Position numbers and translations under genes: made by a program
The notes under the pieces: model-generated
Told to the model about the DNA's origin: nothing
The model's database searches: none
What the model saw: the letters and a program-made list of their open reading frames with translations, nothing else
Assembly (NCBI GenBank): GCA_016789905.1
Contig: JAEUQC010000014.1
Coordinates: forward strand, 1 to 64,000
DNA: 64,000 nt
Direction: 5' to 3'
DNA from: Bryobacterales bacterium
GTDB taxonomy: Bacteria; Acidobacteriota; Terriglobia; Bryobacterales; Bryobacteraceae
Shown here: piece after piece, positions 35,140-43,792 of the stretch
Position numbering within the stretch: the first letter of the stretch is position 1
How the letters are laid out: each line of letters starts with the position of its first letter

Positions 35140-36630
35140 TCAAATGCGCCGGAACCGTCGTGGTTCCGGCGAGTATATAAAATCGTCTTCCAGCGGATAG
35201 AGGGGCCGCCGGGCCACTGTGTGGCCAAGTCCTTTCACATTCGCGCTCGTCGATCCCGGCGCGTCTATATTCAGCACGTGCTGTGCTCCGTCGTTAAAAA
35301 AGCGCGGCTGGCACAGCGGGCTCTTCACTACCGTCATATCGAACGCCGCCGGGTCCTGCCCGTTCACCAGAAACGGCGTCCGGTCATATAGACTTACCGG
35401 CCGCGAGGTCAGCACAATCGTGTTCGGCCCGGCCTGCAAAACAGCCGATGGCCCCGCATACCAATGCTCGCCATGGCTCTCGCTATTCATATGCCCATCG
35501 GAGAGCACTCGCACCCGTCCCGTCACCCGCACCGGCGTAAATCGCGGGTCCAGCGTTCCCCCGATGTTCACGCTGATCTCCGCCCCTATCCCCGCCGCAA
35601 TGCACGCCCGCACCGCCGGCTCATCCACACAGGGCACTAGCGCCGTGCGCGTGCATCCCTGCCGGATCAATTCCGCCAGTATCGCGTTCGAATCGCCAGA
35701 GGCGCCGGAACTCGTCGCGTCCGCCGCGTCCACCAGCACCACCCGGCCCGTTGCGTTCTTCGCGATTGAAATCGCCTCTTCCAACGCCAAAAGCGGCTGC
35801 TGCATCATGGCCCGCTTCTCCCAAAACTCCCGCGCCATCCGCTTTCCCAGTTCACAAGCCGCTGCTTCGTCTCCGTCCGCCACCAGGAAAACATTCGAAC
35901 AGAGGTCCGGCACATCCGTGAATGGATTGCCAATGAAGAACCCGCCGGAAAGCCCGCCCGGCGCGTTCTCAAAAGCCACCGCCTCCCGCACCCAGTTGCC
36001 GTAGATTCCGGTAGCCGTTATGCACTCCTGCCCCCGCACCAGCGCCGGCACCGGAATCCGTATCTGCACCGGCTTTATCTCGCCATCCATCAGCCGGATC
36101 AGCAACCGCGCCGCCCGCTGGCCGGTCTCGTAGAAATCCGTGTGCGGATTTGTATGAAACACCGCCGTGACATCGGAATGCCGCAGCATCTTGTCCGTCA
36201 AAATGCCGTGCAAATCCAGCGATACCGCGATCGGCATCTGCTCCCCTACTATCTCGCGCGTCTTTTCCAGCAGGTACCCTTCGCAGTCGTCCACATCCTC
36301 GGACGCCATCGCGCCATGTAAGGAAAAGTAGATCCCATCAATGGGGCCCGCGTTCCGCACCGCATCCAGGAACTCCCGCGCGATCCGCGCGAACGCCGCC
36401 GAGGAGATTGTCCCCGTCGACGTAATCCCGCGCGCGGCATAGCCTCCCGTCACTTCATAGTCCGGACGCGTCGCGAAAACGTTCATCGCCCCGCCGGCTT
36501 CGGACCGTACGGGGCGATGATAGTTCAAAACCTGATCGCCTCGGTCGATGAGGAAATCCTCATAGTGGGCTATCACCGGATTGAAGGACGAGATCTCCTG
36601 CTTACACTCATTGATCAGAATACGCGGCAT
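35140..36630 (-). CDS. M81 family metallopeptidase-like protein (MlrC)
   Basis: The 496-residue protein belongs to the MlrC family, named for a microcystin-degrading enzyme but widespread and mostly uncharacterised. It opens with ILINECKQEISSFNPV, and has FSLHGAMASEDVDDCEGYLL, SLDLHGILTDKML with metal-ligand His, and FHTNPHTDFYETGQRAARLL. An ATG four codons upstream (36642) is an alternative start. It is first in an operon with an enolase-superfamily enzyme and an MFS carrier, so a role in the use of an amidated or hydroxy acid substrate is more plausible than peptidase activity on toxins. Confidence 0.85.
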   Translation of the reverse strand: MPRILINECKQEISSFNPVIAHYEDFLIDRGDQVLNYHRPVRSEAGGAMNVFATRPDYEVTGGYAARGITSTGTISSAAFARIAREFLDAVRNAGPIDGIYFSLHGAMASEDVDDCEGYLLEKTREIVGEQMPIAVSLDLHGILTDKMLRHSDVTAVFHTNPHTDFYETGQRAARLLIRLMDGEIKPVQIRIPVPALVRGQECITATGIYGNWVREAVAFENAPGGLSGGFFIGNPFTDVPDLCSNVFLVADGDEAAACELGKRMAREFWEKRAMMQQPLLALEEAISIAKNATGRVVLVDAADATSSGASGDSNAILAELIRQGCTRTALVPCVDEPAVRACIAAGIGAEISVNIGGTLDPRFTPVRVTGRVRVLSDGHMNSESHGEHWYAGPSAVLQAGPNTIVLTSRPVSLYDRTPFLVNGQDPAAFDMTVVKSPLCQPRFFNDGAQHVLNIDAPGSTSANVKGLGHTVARRPLYPLEDDFIYSPEPRRFRRI

Positions 36631-36663
36631 GGCAGCTCGCATTATTCTGTCACGAATCAGGTC

Positions 36664-38211
36664 TTAGTCGCCGATGGTTACCAGCGACGACGCCGGCCGC
36701 ATCAGCGCCACCGGAGACTGTAACTCCGGCATCGGCTTGGCGGCGAACAGTTTCTTACATGGTATGGCCAGCAATCGGGCCATCTTCGTGGCGCGCTGCC
36801 GGCGCGCCGAATCCGTGGAGATGCCCGTGTTGGCATACATCTGCCGGTAGAGTTTGGAGATGAACAGGAACGCCAGCCGCCCGCGTAACGTCGGCGCCAC
36901 ACGCGAGCGCTGCCAGATTTCCTTGATGTCGTAGAACTTATCCCACACACCCTGCGTCCGCGCCCGCAGATCCTCCGAGCTCATCGTCGGGTGCGGAGTA
37001 AACATCTTCGGTCGCACCTCATGCGGAATCAGCCAGTAGCGCGTAATCGGGATGCCTTCCACTTTCGGAACGTTTTCGCCCAGGCCCTTCTCCCACCGTT
37101 CAAAATCCACGGTGCCCGGAAACGGCGTCATCATTACGAACTGCGCGAATGTCAGGTCGGCCGCCTTGGCCAGTGCCGCCGTGGCCGCAAAGGTGTCTTC
37201 CCGGTCTGTCGGCAGGCCAAAAATGAAGCTGCCCAGAACGTGCACCCCATGCGCCCGGAACGTTTTCAAGCGCTGGGCGAGGTTTTCGCCGGACTTATTG
37301 AAGTCCTTGAACACCGCCTTCAACCCCTCTTCGGTCACCGACTCCACCCCAACCAACGCTCCCAGAATATGGGCCTTCTTCATCGCGATCAGGAATTCGG
37401 TGTCTTCTCCTGCCTCCATGGTGATCTGCGTAAAGAACACCATGTCCTTGGGCAGTAGTGCCATCTTGGCCATCAGGTCGAACCGCTCCTCGCGAATCGC
37501 CGTAAGCTCCGCCACCCGGGCCGCATTGCCCTGCCGCTCGGCGAGCATGATGTCAGTGTTCGTCACCGGGTAGAAATTGTCATCAGCAAGCGCGATGAAC
37601 CGATACCCCATCCTGCGAAGCTGCACAATCTCTTCAATCACCACATCGGCTTCCCGCTGCCGCGGCTTCTGCCCGTCCGTCCGCCATACGGAACAGAACG
37701 AGCAGTGCTTCGGACAGCCCCGCACCGTCTGCACCGAAGCCCACATGTACTTATCCCGCCCGGCCAGATCCCAGCGCGCCGGCAGAAAACCTTTGCCGGA
37801 CACCCGCCCCCCGTCGTACATCTTCTGCGCGCGGCCGTTGACGATGTCATCGATCACTTGGCCCCACACAATGTCTCCGTCACCCTTCACCACCACATGC
37901 GCGGCGCCGAACTCCATCGCTTCGTCCGGGTAAAGCGTGGGATGCACGCCTCCGTAAACGACGGTCGCCCCTTTTTCGCGGCAGTTTCGGCCCACCTGCA
38001 TCCCTCGCAATGCATTTCCGGTATGCATGCCGATGCCTACAATGTCGCCAGGTTGAACATTATTCATGTCCAATTGCTCTAACGTCTCGTCCGTGATCAC
38101 CGGATCACCATACTTGGCCGGGGTCGCCGCGGCAAGGACGTACAGCCACCGGGGTGTAATTACGCCAATACCAAACGACGAGTCACTGGGATTCACCAGA
38201 TGAACGCGCAT
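36664..38211 (-). CDS. B12-binding-domain radical SAM protein
   Basis: The 515-residue protein has an N-terminal cobalamin-binding-type Rossmann domain (residues 1-125, GIGMHTGNALRGMQVGRNCREKGATVVYGGVHPTLYPDEA), without the DxHxxG His motif, as in the BchE group. The radical SAM core follows with RGCPKHCSFC (CxxxCxxC, about 164-171), then LVGVESVTEEGLKAVFKDFNK and FIFGLPTDREDTF, and a C-terminal DUF4070-like helical end. It is 57 bases downstream of an ICMT-like gene and may modify a lipid or isoprenoid product; the substrate is unknown. Confidence 0.85.
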   Translation of the reverse strand: MRVHLVNPSDSSFGIGVITPRWLYVLAAATPAKYGDPVITDETLEQLDMNNVQPGDIVGIGMHTGNALRGMQVGRNCREKGATVVYGGVHPTLYPDEAMEFGAAHVVVKGDGDIVWGQVIDDIVNGRAQKMYDGGRVSGKGFLPARWDLAGRDKYMWASVQTVRGCPKHCSFCSVWRTDGQKPRQREADVVIEEIVQLRRMGYRFIALADDNFYPVTNTDIMLAERQGNAARVAELTAIREERFDLMAKMALLPKDMVFFTQITMEAGEDTEFLIAMKKAHILGALVGVESVTEEGLKAVFKDFNKSGENLAQRLKTFRAHGVHVLGSFIFGLPTDREDTFAATAALAKAADLTFAQFVMMTPFPGTVDFERWEKGLGENVPKVEGIPITRYWLIPHEVRPKMFTPHPTMSSEDLRARTQGVWDKFYDIKEIWQRSRVAPTLRGRLAFLFISKLYRQMYANTGISTDSARRQRATKMARLLAIPCKKLFAAKPMPELQSPVALMRPASSLVTIGD

Positions 38212-38268
38212 TCAATGGTCCTCTTCCTTCCCGAAGAATCGGGTTGACGACGGGAACGTACCAATATA

Positions 38269-38817
38269 TCAGATGAATTTTGGGAAGAAGCGTGCAGTGC
38301 GTTGCATATATTGAAGATAGGCTTGCCCGAACCGTTCCGCCAGAAACCGTTCTTCGGCTCCGGAACGGAGCGCAAGCAGCGTAAACGTAACAATCGTAAC
38401 GGCTAGCAGCGCCCAACTGCGCAGCACTACAGCCAGCGAAACCCCGGCGGCGAGCAAGCCCGTATACATCGGGTGACGGACTAGTCTGTAGGGTCCATGC
38501 GAAACCAACGTGGCGCCCCGCCGCACGGCCACCGTGTCGGTGATGTTCCGGCCCAGTGAGCGGTACATCCAAATGAGCCACCCAGCGGCCCCCGTGAATA
38601 CGATCGCACCCGCCCAGGAAAGCGGTCCCTCCAATGGCGCCTCCGCCGTCAATATCACGGCCACGAATGCGATACCGCAAAGACGAATGGCTACCAACAA
38701 CGGCCAACCCTCCCCGCGCCGATCCAGCGGCTCGCCGGACCTGGCAGCCTGCAGCCGATAGTAGAGTCCGGTGCCGAGCAGCGCCGCCGTCATAATGTAA
38801 ACTAAATATATCAACAT
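38269..38817 (-). CDS. Isoprenylcysteine carboxyl methyltransferase (ICMT/PEMT-like) family membrane protein
   Basis: The 182-residue protein has about five membrane helices and the ICMT-type SAM-binding end: GPYRLVRHPMYTGLL and EERFLAERFGQAYLQYMQRTARFFP. Bacterial members methylate various lipid substrates or cysteine-like head groups; the substrate here is unknown. A perfect 14-base palindrome that contains TATAGT ends four bases before the ATG, so an operator overlaps a leaderless promoter. It likely heads an operon with the radical SAM gene. Confidence 0.8.
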   Translation of the reverse strand: MLIYLVYIMTAALLGTGLYYRLQAARSGEPLDRRGEGWPLLVAIRLCGIAFVAVILTAEAPLEGPLSWAGAIVFTGAAGWLIWMYRSLGRNITDTVAVRRGATLVSHGPYRLVRHPMYTGLLAAGVSLAVVLRSWALLAVTIVTFTLLALRSGAEERFLAERFGQAYLQYMQRTARFFPKFI

Positions 38818-38821
38818 GTTG

Positions 38822-38835
38822 TTAACTATAGTTAA
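38822..38835. promoter_or_regulatory. Perfect palindrome TTAACTATAGTTAA, candidate operator over the -10 box
   Basis: TTAACTATAGTTAA is its own reverse complement. Read on the minus strand its centre forms TATAGT, seven bases before the ICMT-like start codon at 38817. The AT-rich, symmetric design in GC-rich DNA suggests a repressor site covering the promoter. Confidence 0.5.
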
Positions 38836-38912
38836 ACACAGAATGTTCGTGTACGCAACGGGGTTTACGTGACACGGTTTGCGTGGAATTGGTAAGTTGA
38901 AGGGACGGAGGC

Positions 38913-39944
38913 ATGGCTAAGCCATGGAAAACTCCCAACTTAATTGTGATTTCGCCCTTTATTCGCCATACAATACGCCCTATTATGCTAGTGTGGTTAC
39001 TAGCAACCGCGTTGGCCTATGCGGCGGAGCCCCCGATCCGTTACGAATCCAGCGTGGATGCCATGGGCTCCACCTTTTCGATTGCGGCCTGGGGCAGCGA
39101 CCGCGAGAATTTGGCGGCGGCTGTCGAGTCGGCGTTGGAAGAGGCTCGCCGTTTGGATCGGATGTTGTCAAATTACCGGCCAAATAGCGAATGGAGCGCA
39201 GTAAACCGGGACGCCGCCAACCAAAACGTGGCGGTGAGCCAGGAACTATTTGACCTGCTGGCGGCCTGCGTGCGGTACAGCGAACAGAGCGAAGGCGCCT
39301 TTGACATCACCGTAGGACCGCTGATGCGGGTTTGGGGCTTTTATAAGGGCTCCGGCCGTCTGCCGCACCGGTCGGAAGTTCGCAGCGCGCTTGCCCGGAC
39401 GGGCTATAAGAATCTATCCTTGCAGACCACTACACGCACAGTCCGATTTGGAAGAACTGGCCTTGAAATCGATCCCGGTGGGATCGGTAAGGGATATGCC
39501 GTGGACCGAATGGCGTCCATTCTGCGTTCGGCGGGCGTAAGCGGGGCGTTGATAAACGCCGGTGGCAGTTCCATGTACGGGTTGAATGCGCCGCCGGACG
39601 AACCGCGTGGATGGAAGGTGCTCATCCGGGACCCGAAGCGTCCGGAACGCCACGTGGCGGAGTTGTACCTCAAGAACGAATCGATGGCGACTTCGGGCAA
39701 CTACGAGAAGTTTTTCCAGGCCGGAAAGCGTATCTATTCGCATATCATGGACCCTCGCACCGGTTACCCGGCGCAGGGCATGTTCTCCGTTTCGGTCTTG
39801 GCGCCGAGGAGCTTAGACTCCGAAGCGTGGTCGAAACCAATCTATATTAATGGCCGCCAGTGGGCGGCGAAACACATACCGGCCGGTTTTCGAGCGTTCC
39901 TATGCGAAGACCGGGGGGAGGCCCAATGCGCGTGGCTCCAATGA
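38913..39944 (+). CDS. apbE: FAD:protein FMN transferase
   Basis: ApbE attaches FMN covalently to a Thr or Ser of secreted or membrane flavoproteins (for example Rnf and Nqr subunits). The 343-residue protein has a membrane/signal segment (about residues 22-40), MGSTFSIAAWG, FDITVGPLMRVWGF, IDPGGIGKGYAVDRMASIL, ALINAGGSSMYGL and YSHIMDPRTGYPAQG, the full ApbE set. GGAGG lies in front of the ATG at 38913. It overlaps hemE by 19 bases, so it sits at the head of a haem-synthesis operon. No Rnf/Nqr genes are in the window, so its target is elsewhere. Confidence 0.93.
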   Translation: MAKPWKTPNLIVISPFIRHTIRPIMLVWLLATALAYAAEPPIRYESSVDAMGSTFSIAAWGSDRENLAAAVESALEEARRLDRMLSNYRPNSEWSAVNRDAANQNVAVSQELFDLLAACVRYSEQSEGAFDITVGPLMRVWGFYKGSGRLPHRSEVRSALARTGYKNLSLQTTTRTVRFGRTGLEIDPGGIGKGYAVDRMASILRSAGVSGALINAGGSSMYGLNAPPDEPRGWKVLIRDPKRPERHVAELYLKNESMATSGNYEKFFQAGKRIYSHIMDPRTGYPAQGMFSVSVLAPRSLDSEAWSKPIYINGRQWAAKHIPAGFRAFLCEDRGEAQCAWLQ

Positions 39945-40963
39945 GCAGCCGATTTCTTGATGCTTGCCGCCGACGTCCTACCGACGTTCGGCCAGTTTGG
40001 TTTATGCGGCAGGCGGGGCGATATCTGAAGCCCTACCGCGAGATCCGGGCGAAGCATTCGATTCTGGAAATCTGCAAGCGGCCGGACTTGGCGTCCGAAG
40101 TGACACTGCAACCGGTGGAGATTTTGGACGTCGACGCCGCGATCATCTTCGCTGACCTTTTGCTGCCCGTTGAACCGATGGGCCTGAAGCTCGAGTTCCG
40201 CGCCGGCGAGGGGCCGCACATCGATAACCCCGTGCGGACTTCCAACGACGTGGACTCCCTGTCCATCTCTAATACCGACGAACTCGGCTACGTCGGCGAA
40301 TCCATTCAACTGGTGACGCGCGCCTTGGCGGGCAAGGTCCCGGTGATCGGCTTCACTGGTGCGCCCTTTACACTCGCCAGCTACATGATTGAGGGCGGGC
40401 CGTCAAAGAACTTCCTGAACACCAAGCGCCTCATGTACACCGATGAAACCCTTTGGCGCCGGCTGATGGGCAAAATTGTCGACGTCCTCGGGCCCTTCGC
40501 CATCATGCAGGTAGCCTCCGGCGCGCGAGCCATCCAGGTTTTCGATAGCTGGGTGGGCGCGCTTTCGCCCGACGACTATGTGCGCTACGTGGCGCCCTAT
40601 TCGCGCGCGCTCATTGAACGCGTTCGCTCCACCGGCGTTCCCGTCATCCACTTTGGCACCGGCGCTTCCGGCTTCTTTCGGGAATTGCACGCCGCCGGCG
40701 GCGACGTTATGGGCGTCGATTGGCGGGTGAACATCGATCAGGCCTGGATGGACATCAGCTACCGTTCGGCGGTGCAGGGCAACCTGGACCCGGCGGCCCT
40801 GTTTGCACCGCTTCCCGAATTGAAGGCAAAAATTCACGAACTGCTGAAGCGCACGGGAACGCGGCCAGGACACATTTTCAACCTGGGTCACGGCATTCTG
40901 CCGGAGACTCCGGTGGAGAACGTGAAAGCGGCCGTGCAAATCGTCCGCGAATTCCGGCCCTAG
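39926..40963 (+). CDS. hemE: Uroporphyrinogen decarboxylase
   Basis: HemE decarboxylates uroporphyrinogen III to coproporphyrinogen III. RPVWFMRQAGRYLKPYREIR (Arg and Asp-type substrate contacts), FADLLLPVEPMGL, GFTGAPFTLASYMIEGG, HFGTGASGFF and FNLGHGILPETP are all family-defining. I chose the ATG at 39926, because GGGGGGAG lies five bases before it; the ATG at 39941, which overlaps the apbE stop, has no ribosome site. The product has 345 residues, as usual. hemY follows 12 bases later. Confidence 0.93.
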   Translation: MRVAPMSSRFLDACRRRPTDVRPVWFMRQAGRYLKPYREIRAKHSILEICKRPDLASEVTLQPVEILDVDAAIIFADLLLPVEPMGLKLEFRAGEGPHIDNPVRTSNDVDSLSISNTDELGYVGESIQLVTRALAGKVPVIGFTGAPFTLASYMIEGGPSKNFLNTKRLMYTDETLWRRLMGKIVDVLGPFAIMQVASGARAIQVFDSWVGALSPDDYVRYVAPYSRALIERVRSTGVPVIHFGTGASGFFRELHAAGGDVMGVDWRVNIDQAWMDISYRSAVQGNLDPAALFAPLPELKAKIHELLKRTGTRPGHIFNLGHGILPETPVENVKAAVQIVREFRP

Positions 40964-40975
40964 GAGGGGTTCTGC

Positions 40976-42337
40976 GTGCCTTCCCATGTTGTCATTGGCG
41001 GCGGCATAACAGGTTTGGCGGCTTGCTGGTACCTGGCTAAGGCCGGGCACCGGCCCCTGTTGATTGAGAAGGAAAAGCGCCTGGGCGGTGTCATCCGCAC
41101 GGACCAGGTGGAGGGCTGCCTGGTGGAAGGCGGGCCCGATAGTTTTCTGGCGGCCAAACCAGCGGCCATGGACTTGATCCGCGAACTGGGGTTGGAATCC
41201 GACGTCATCGGCAGTAACGACCACCAGCGCGTCACCTGCATCGTGAAGGATGGAAAACTCGTCCCCATGCCGGACGGCCTGATGATGATGGTGCCCACGC
41301 AGATCCTGCCCATGGTGAAGAGCCCCCTGTTCTCCTGGGGCACGAAAATCAAAATGGGCCTGGAGTACTTCCGCGGGCCCGTGGCGAACCCGCCGGAACG
41401 CACCGTCGCGCAACTGGTGCGCGAACACTACGGACAGGAAGCGGTGGATTACCTGGCCGAACCGCTCCTGGCCGGTGTCTACGGCGGCGACCCGGAGGAA
41501 CTGAGCGCCGACGCCGTGCTGGAGATGTTCGTCAGCATGGAGAAGAAGTACGGGAGCCTCACCAAGGGCACTCTCGCCATGCGCGCCGAACGCGCACGGC
41601 AATCGCCCAATGGCGCCGCCGCCGGGCCGCTCTTCCGTACTCTGAAGGGCGGCATGGAGCAGTTAACGCAGGCCATTCTGTGCCAGTTGCCGGATAAAAT
41701 GGACCGCTCCCAGGACGAAGCGCTCGCCATCCGCAAATCGAACTTCGGCTATGAGATTGAGACACGGCGAGAAAAAATTTATGCCGGAAACGTTTTCGTT
41801 TGCTGCCCGGCAACAGCGGCCTCCACTCTCGTCCGCCCGATCGACGAGAAACTGGCCGAACTGCTCAGCGGCGTGCGCTACAACTCTTCGGTCACCCTCG
41901 CGCTCGGCTTCGATCAGGCCGATGTCGAAGGCAAAATCACCGGCTTCGGGTTCCTGGTGCCGAAAGTGGAGCGGAAGCGGATGGCCGCCTGCACCTACGT
42001 GAAAACGAAGTTCGATCACCGCGTGCCGCCGGCCAAGGCTGTTTTGCGCTGCTTCCTCGGCAAAACAGCGGTGGAGATACCGGAGGCGGACCTCATACGC
42101 GACGTGCTGGCGGAGTTGAAGGACCTGATCGGCCTTACCGCCCTGCCCGTCTTCACCCGCGTCTCCCGCTGGCATGGAGCCATGGCGCAGTACGGCCTGG
42201 GGCACCGTGCCCGCGTAGCGGAGATTCGCCAGTTGGCCGCCGCGCACCAGGGCCTCCACCTGGCGGGCAACGCCTACGACGGCATCGGCATTCCCGATTG
42301 CATACGAGGCGCCAAGGCCGCCGTGGCCGCGTTATGA
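40976..42337 (+). CDS. hemY: Protoporphyrinogen/coproporphyrinogen oxidase
   Basis: The 453-residue FAD protein starts with VVIGGGITGLAACWYLAKAGHRPLLIEKEKRLGGVIRT and includes VEGGPDSFL, YLAEPLLAGVYGGDPEELSADAV, FRTLKGGMEQL and a C-terminal GNAYDGIGIPDCIRGAKAA, marks of the HemY/HemG family. It oxidises protoporphyrinogen IX or, in the coproporphyrin-dependent route, coproporphyrinogen III; sequence alone does not decide. The start codon is GTG at 40976 with AGGAGG upstream. It is the last gene of apbE-hemE-hemY. Confidence 0.9.
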   Translation: MPSHVVIGGGITGLAACWYLAKAGHRPLLIEKEKRLGGVIRTDQVEGCLVEGGPDSFLAAKPAAMDLIRELGLESDVIGSNDHQRVTCIVKDGKLVPMPDGLMMMVPTQILPMVKSPLFSWGTKIKMGLEYFRGPVANPPERTVAQLVREHYGQEAVDYLAEPLLAGVYGGDPEELSADAVLEMFVSMEKKYGSLTKGTLAMRAERARQSPNGAAAGPLFRTLKGGMEQLTQAILCQLPDKMDRSQDEALAIRKSNFGYEIETRREKIYAGNVFVCCPATAASTLVRPIDEKLAELLSGVRYNSSVTLALGFDQADVEGKITGFGFLVPKVERKRMAACTYVKTKFDHRVPPAKAVLRCFLGKTAVEIPEADLIRDVLAELKDLIGLTALPVFTRVSRWHGAMAQYGLGHRARVAEIRQLAAAHQGLHLAGNAYDGIGIPDCIRGAKAAVAAL

Positions 42338-42383
42338 CTTGTAACCGCTGCCCGTATTTGGTCTTCTAAAGGGTATGTTCACT

Positions 42384-43058
42384 ATGAAGCATTTATTCCC
42401 CTTGCTACTGACAGTGCCCTTGTTGGCACAGGCCAATAATCCGCACGCTGCCCGCCTGGAGGAAGCCGGCGCCGTGTTGCAGGAAATCATGGACATCAAG
42501 GAGAAGTCAATCCCGCAGGACCTGCTCGATAAAGCCGAATGCGCCATCGTCGTGCCCGGCGTAAAGAGCGGCGCTTTCATTGTTGGCGGCAAGTATGGCC
42601 GTGGGTTCGTTACCTGCCGGAAGGCCGGCGGCGGCTGGAGCGCGCCCGGCGCGGTGAAAGTGGAAGGCGGCAGCATCGGGTTCCAGATCGGCGGTTCGGA
42701 AACCGACGTAGTGATGCTCGTCATGAATGAGCGCGGCGCCAAGCGGCTCTTCGAAAAGAGCAAATTCACTGTCGGCGGCGAAGCGATGGCCGCGGCGGGT
42801 CCGGTGGGCCGCACTTCCTCGGCGGAAACCGATGCCTCCATGCGGGCGGAAATTCTTTCCTGGTCCCGTTCGCGCGGCGCCTTTGCCGGCATCTCGCTCA
42901 AAGGCAGCACCATGCGCGAAGACGATGACGCCATCAAGGCGCTCTATGGCAAGAAGATGAAGAACGCCGACATCGTATACGGCTCTTCCCCCACTCCGGC
43001 TTCGGCAGCGAAGCTGATGGGCCTGTTGGGCAAATACTCGTCGCGTAAAAGCAAGTAG
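42384..43058 (+). CDS. Exported SYLF/Ysc84-domain lipid-binding protein
   Basis: The 224-residue protein has a signal peptide (MKHLFPLLLTVPLLAQA) and one SYLF domain: AECAIVVPGVKSGAFIVGGKYGRGFVTCR, WSAPGAVKVEGGSIGFQIGGSETDVVMLVMNERG and a late FAGISLKGSTMREDD. SYLF (Ysc84/SH3YL1) domains bind phosphoinositides in eukaryotes; bacterial exported versions are of unknown function and common in Acidobacteriota. The ATG at 42384 is used, with AAAGGG ten bases before; an in-frame ATG at 42375 has it too close. A hairpin terminator follows the gene. Confidence 0.85.
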   Translation: MKHLFPLLLTVPLLAQANNPHAARLEEAGAVLQEIMDIKEKSIPQDLLDKAECAIVVPGVKSGAFIVGGKYGRGFVTCRKAGGGWSAPGAVKVEGGSIGFQIGGSETDVVMLVMNERGAKRLFEKSKFTVGGEAMAAAGPVGRTSSAETDASMRAEILSWSRSRGAFAGISLKGSTMREDDDAIKALYGKKMKNADIVYGSSPTPASAAKLMGLLGKYSSRKSK

Positions 43059-43083
43059 TCGCGCGACTATGTTCGTTTCACTG

Positions 43084-43114
43084 GCCGGGCCGTAACGCCC
43101 GGCTAGTGCTTTTT
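43084..43114 (+). terminator. Rho-independent terminator of the SYLF gene
   Basis: GCCGGGC (43084-43090) pairs with GCCCGGC (43097-43103), and a run of five T follows at 43110-43114, inside the 3' end of the convergent infC gene. Confidence 0.65.
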
Positions 43115-43651
43115 CACCGGGCTGATGATCATGTGGGCGTTGCGGCCCTCCATGCGCGGCTGGCCGTCCATCTGCCCGTAGGCCGAAATGTCGGCGGCAA
43201 ATCGCTGCAATAGCTTCTGCCCCAGGTCGGTATGCGCGATCTCGCGCCCGCGGAACTGCACCACCGCCTTCACGCGATTGCCCTCCTGCAGAAAACGGAT
43301 CGCGTGGTTCTTCTTGAACTCGTAGTCGTGATCGTCGGTGTTGGGGCGGAACTTCAACTCCTTCACCAGAATCACATGCTGTTTCTTGCGCGCGTCGTGC
43401 TGCTTCTTCTTTACTTCGTATTGCCACTGACCATAGTCCATGGCCTTCGCCACCGGCGGCTCCGCCGTCGGTGCGATGCAAATCAAGTCCAGCCCGAGTT
43501 CCTTTGCCTTCCGGATGGCAAGGTCCGTCTTCATGACTTCAACGGTGCCATCGGGAAATACGGCCCTCACCTCCCGGGCACGAATCGTCTCGTTCACGTT
43601 CTCTCTTACGCGGCGTGGGGTGCGGGGGGCAAAAGTTCTGTTTGGAAACAT
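43103..43651 (-). CDS. infC: Translation initiation factor IF-3
   Basis: The 182-residue protein has both IF-3 domains: the N-terminal VNETIRAREVRAVFPDGTVEVMKTDLAIRKAKELGLDLICIAP, a lysine-rich linker (KKKQHDARKKQHV) and the C-terminal VKELKFRPNTDDHDYEFKKNHAIRFLQEGNRVKAVVQFRGREIAH. Unlike many infC genes it begins with ATG (43651), with AGGAGC ten bases before, instead of a rare ATT/ATC codon. rpmI and rplT do not follow; the end overlaps the convergent terminator, so infC stands alone here, which is unusual. Confidence 0.95.
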   Translation of the reverse strand: MFPNRTFAPRTPRRVRENVNETIRAREVRAVFPDGTVEVMKTDLAIRKAKELGLDLICIAPTAEPPVAKAMDYGQWQYEVKKKQHDARKKQHVILVKELKFRPNTDDHDYEFKKNHAIRFLQEGNRVKAVVQFRGREIAHTDLGQKLLQRFAADISAYGQMDGQPRMEGRNAHMIISPVKKH

Positions 43652-43792
43652 TCAGCTCGTAGCTCCTAGTGTAATCGGAGTTGCGGCACAAGTCCAACGC
43701 TTTGTTCCGGTTACAAATCGTGACGCCCCGGGGCCCGCTTTTTCGCGTTAGAGTTATGGATGACAGGCCACTCGGGCAGTCACAGGTGATTC

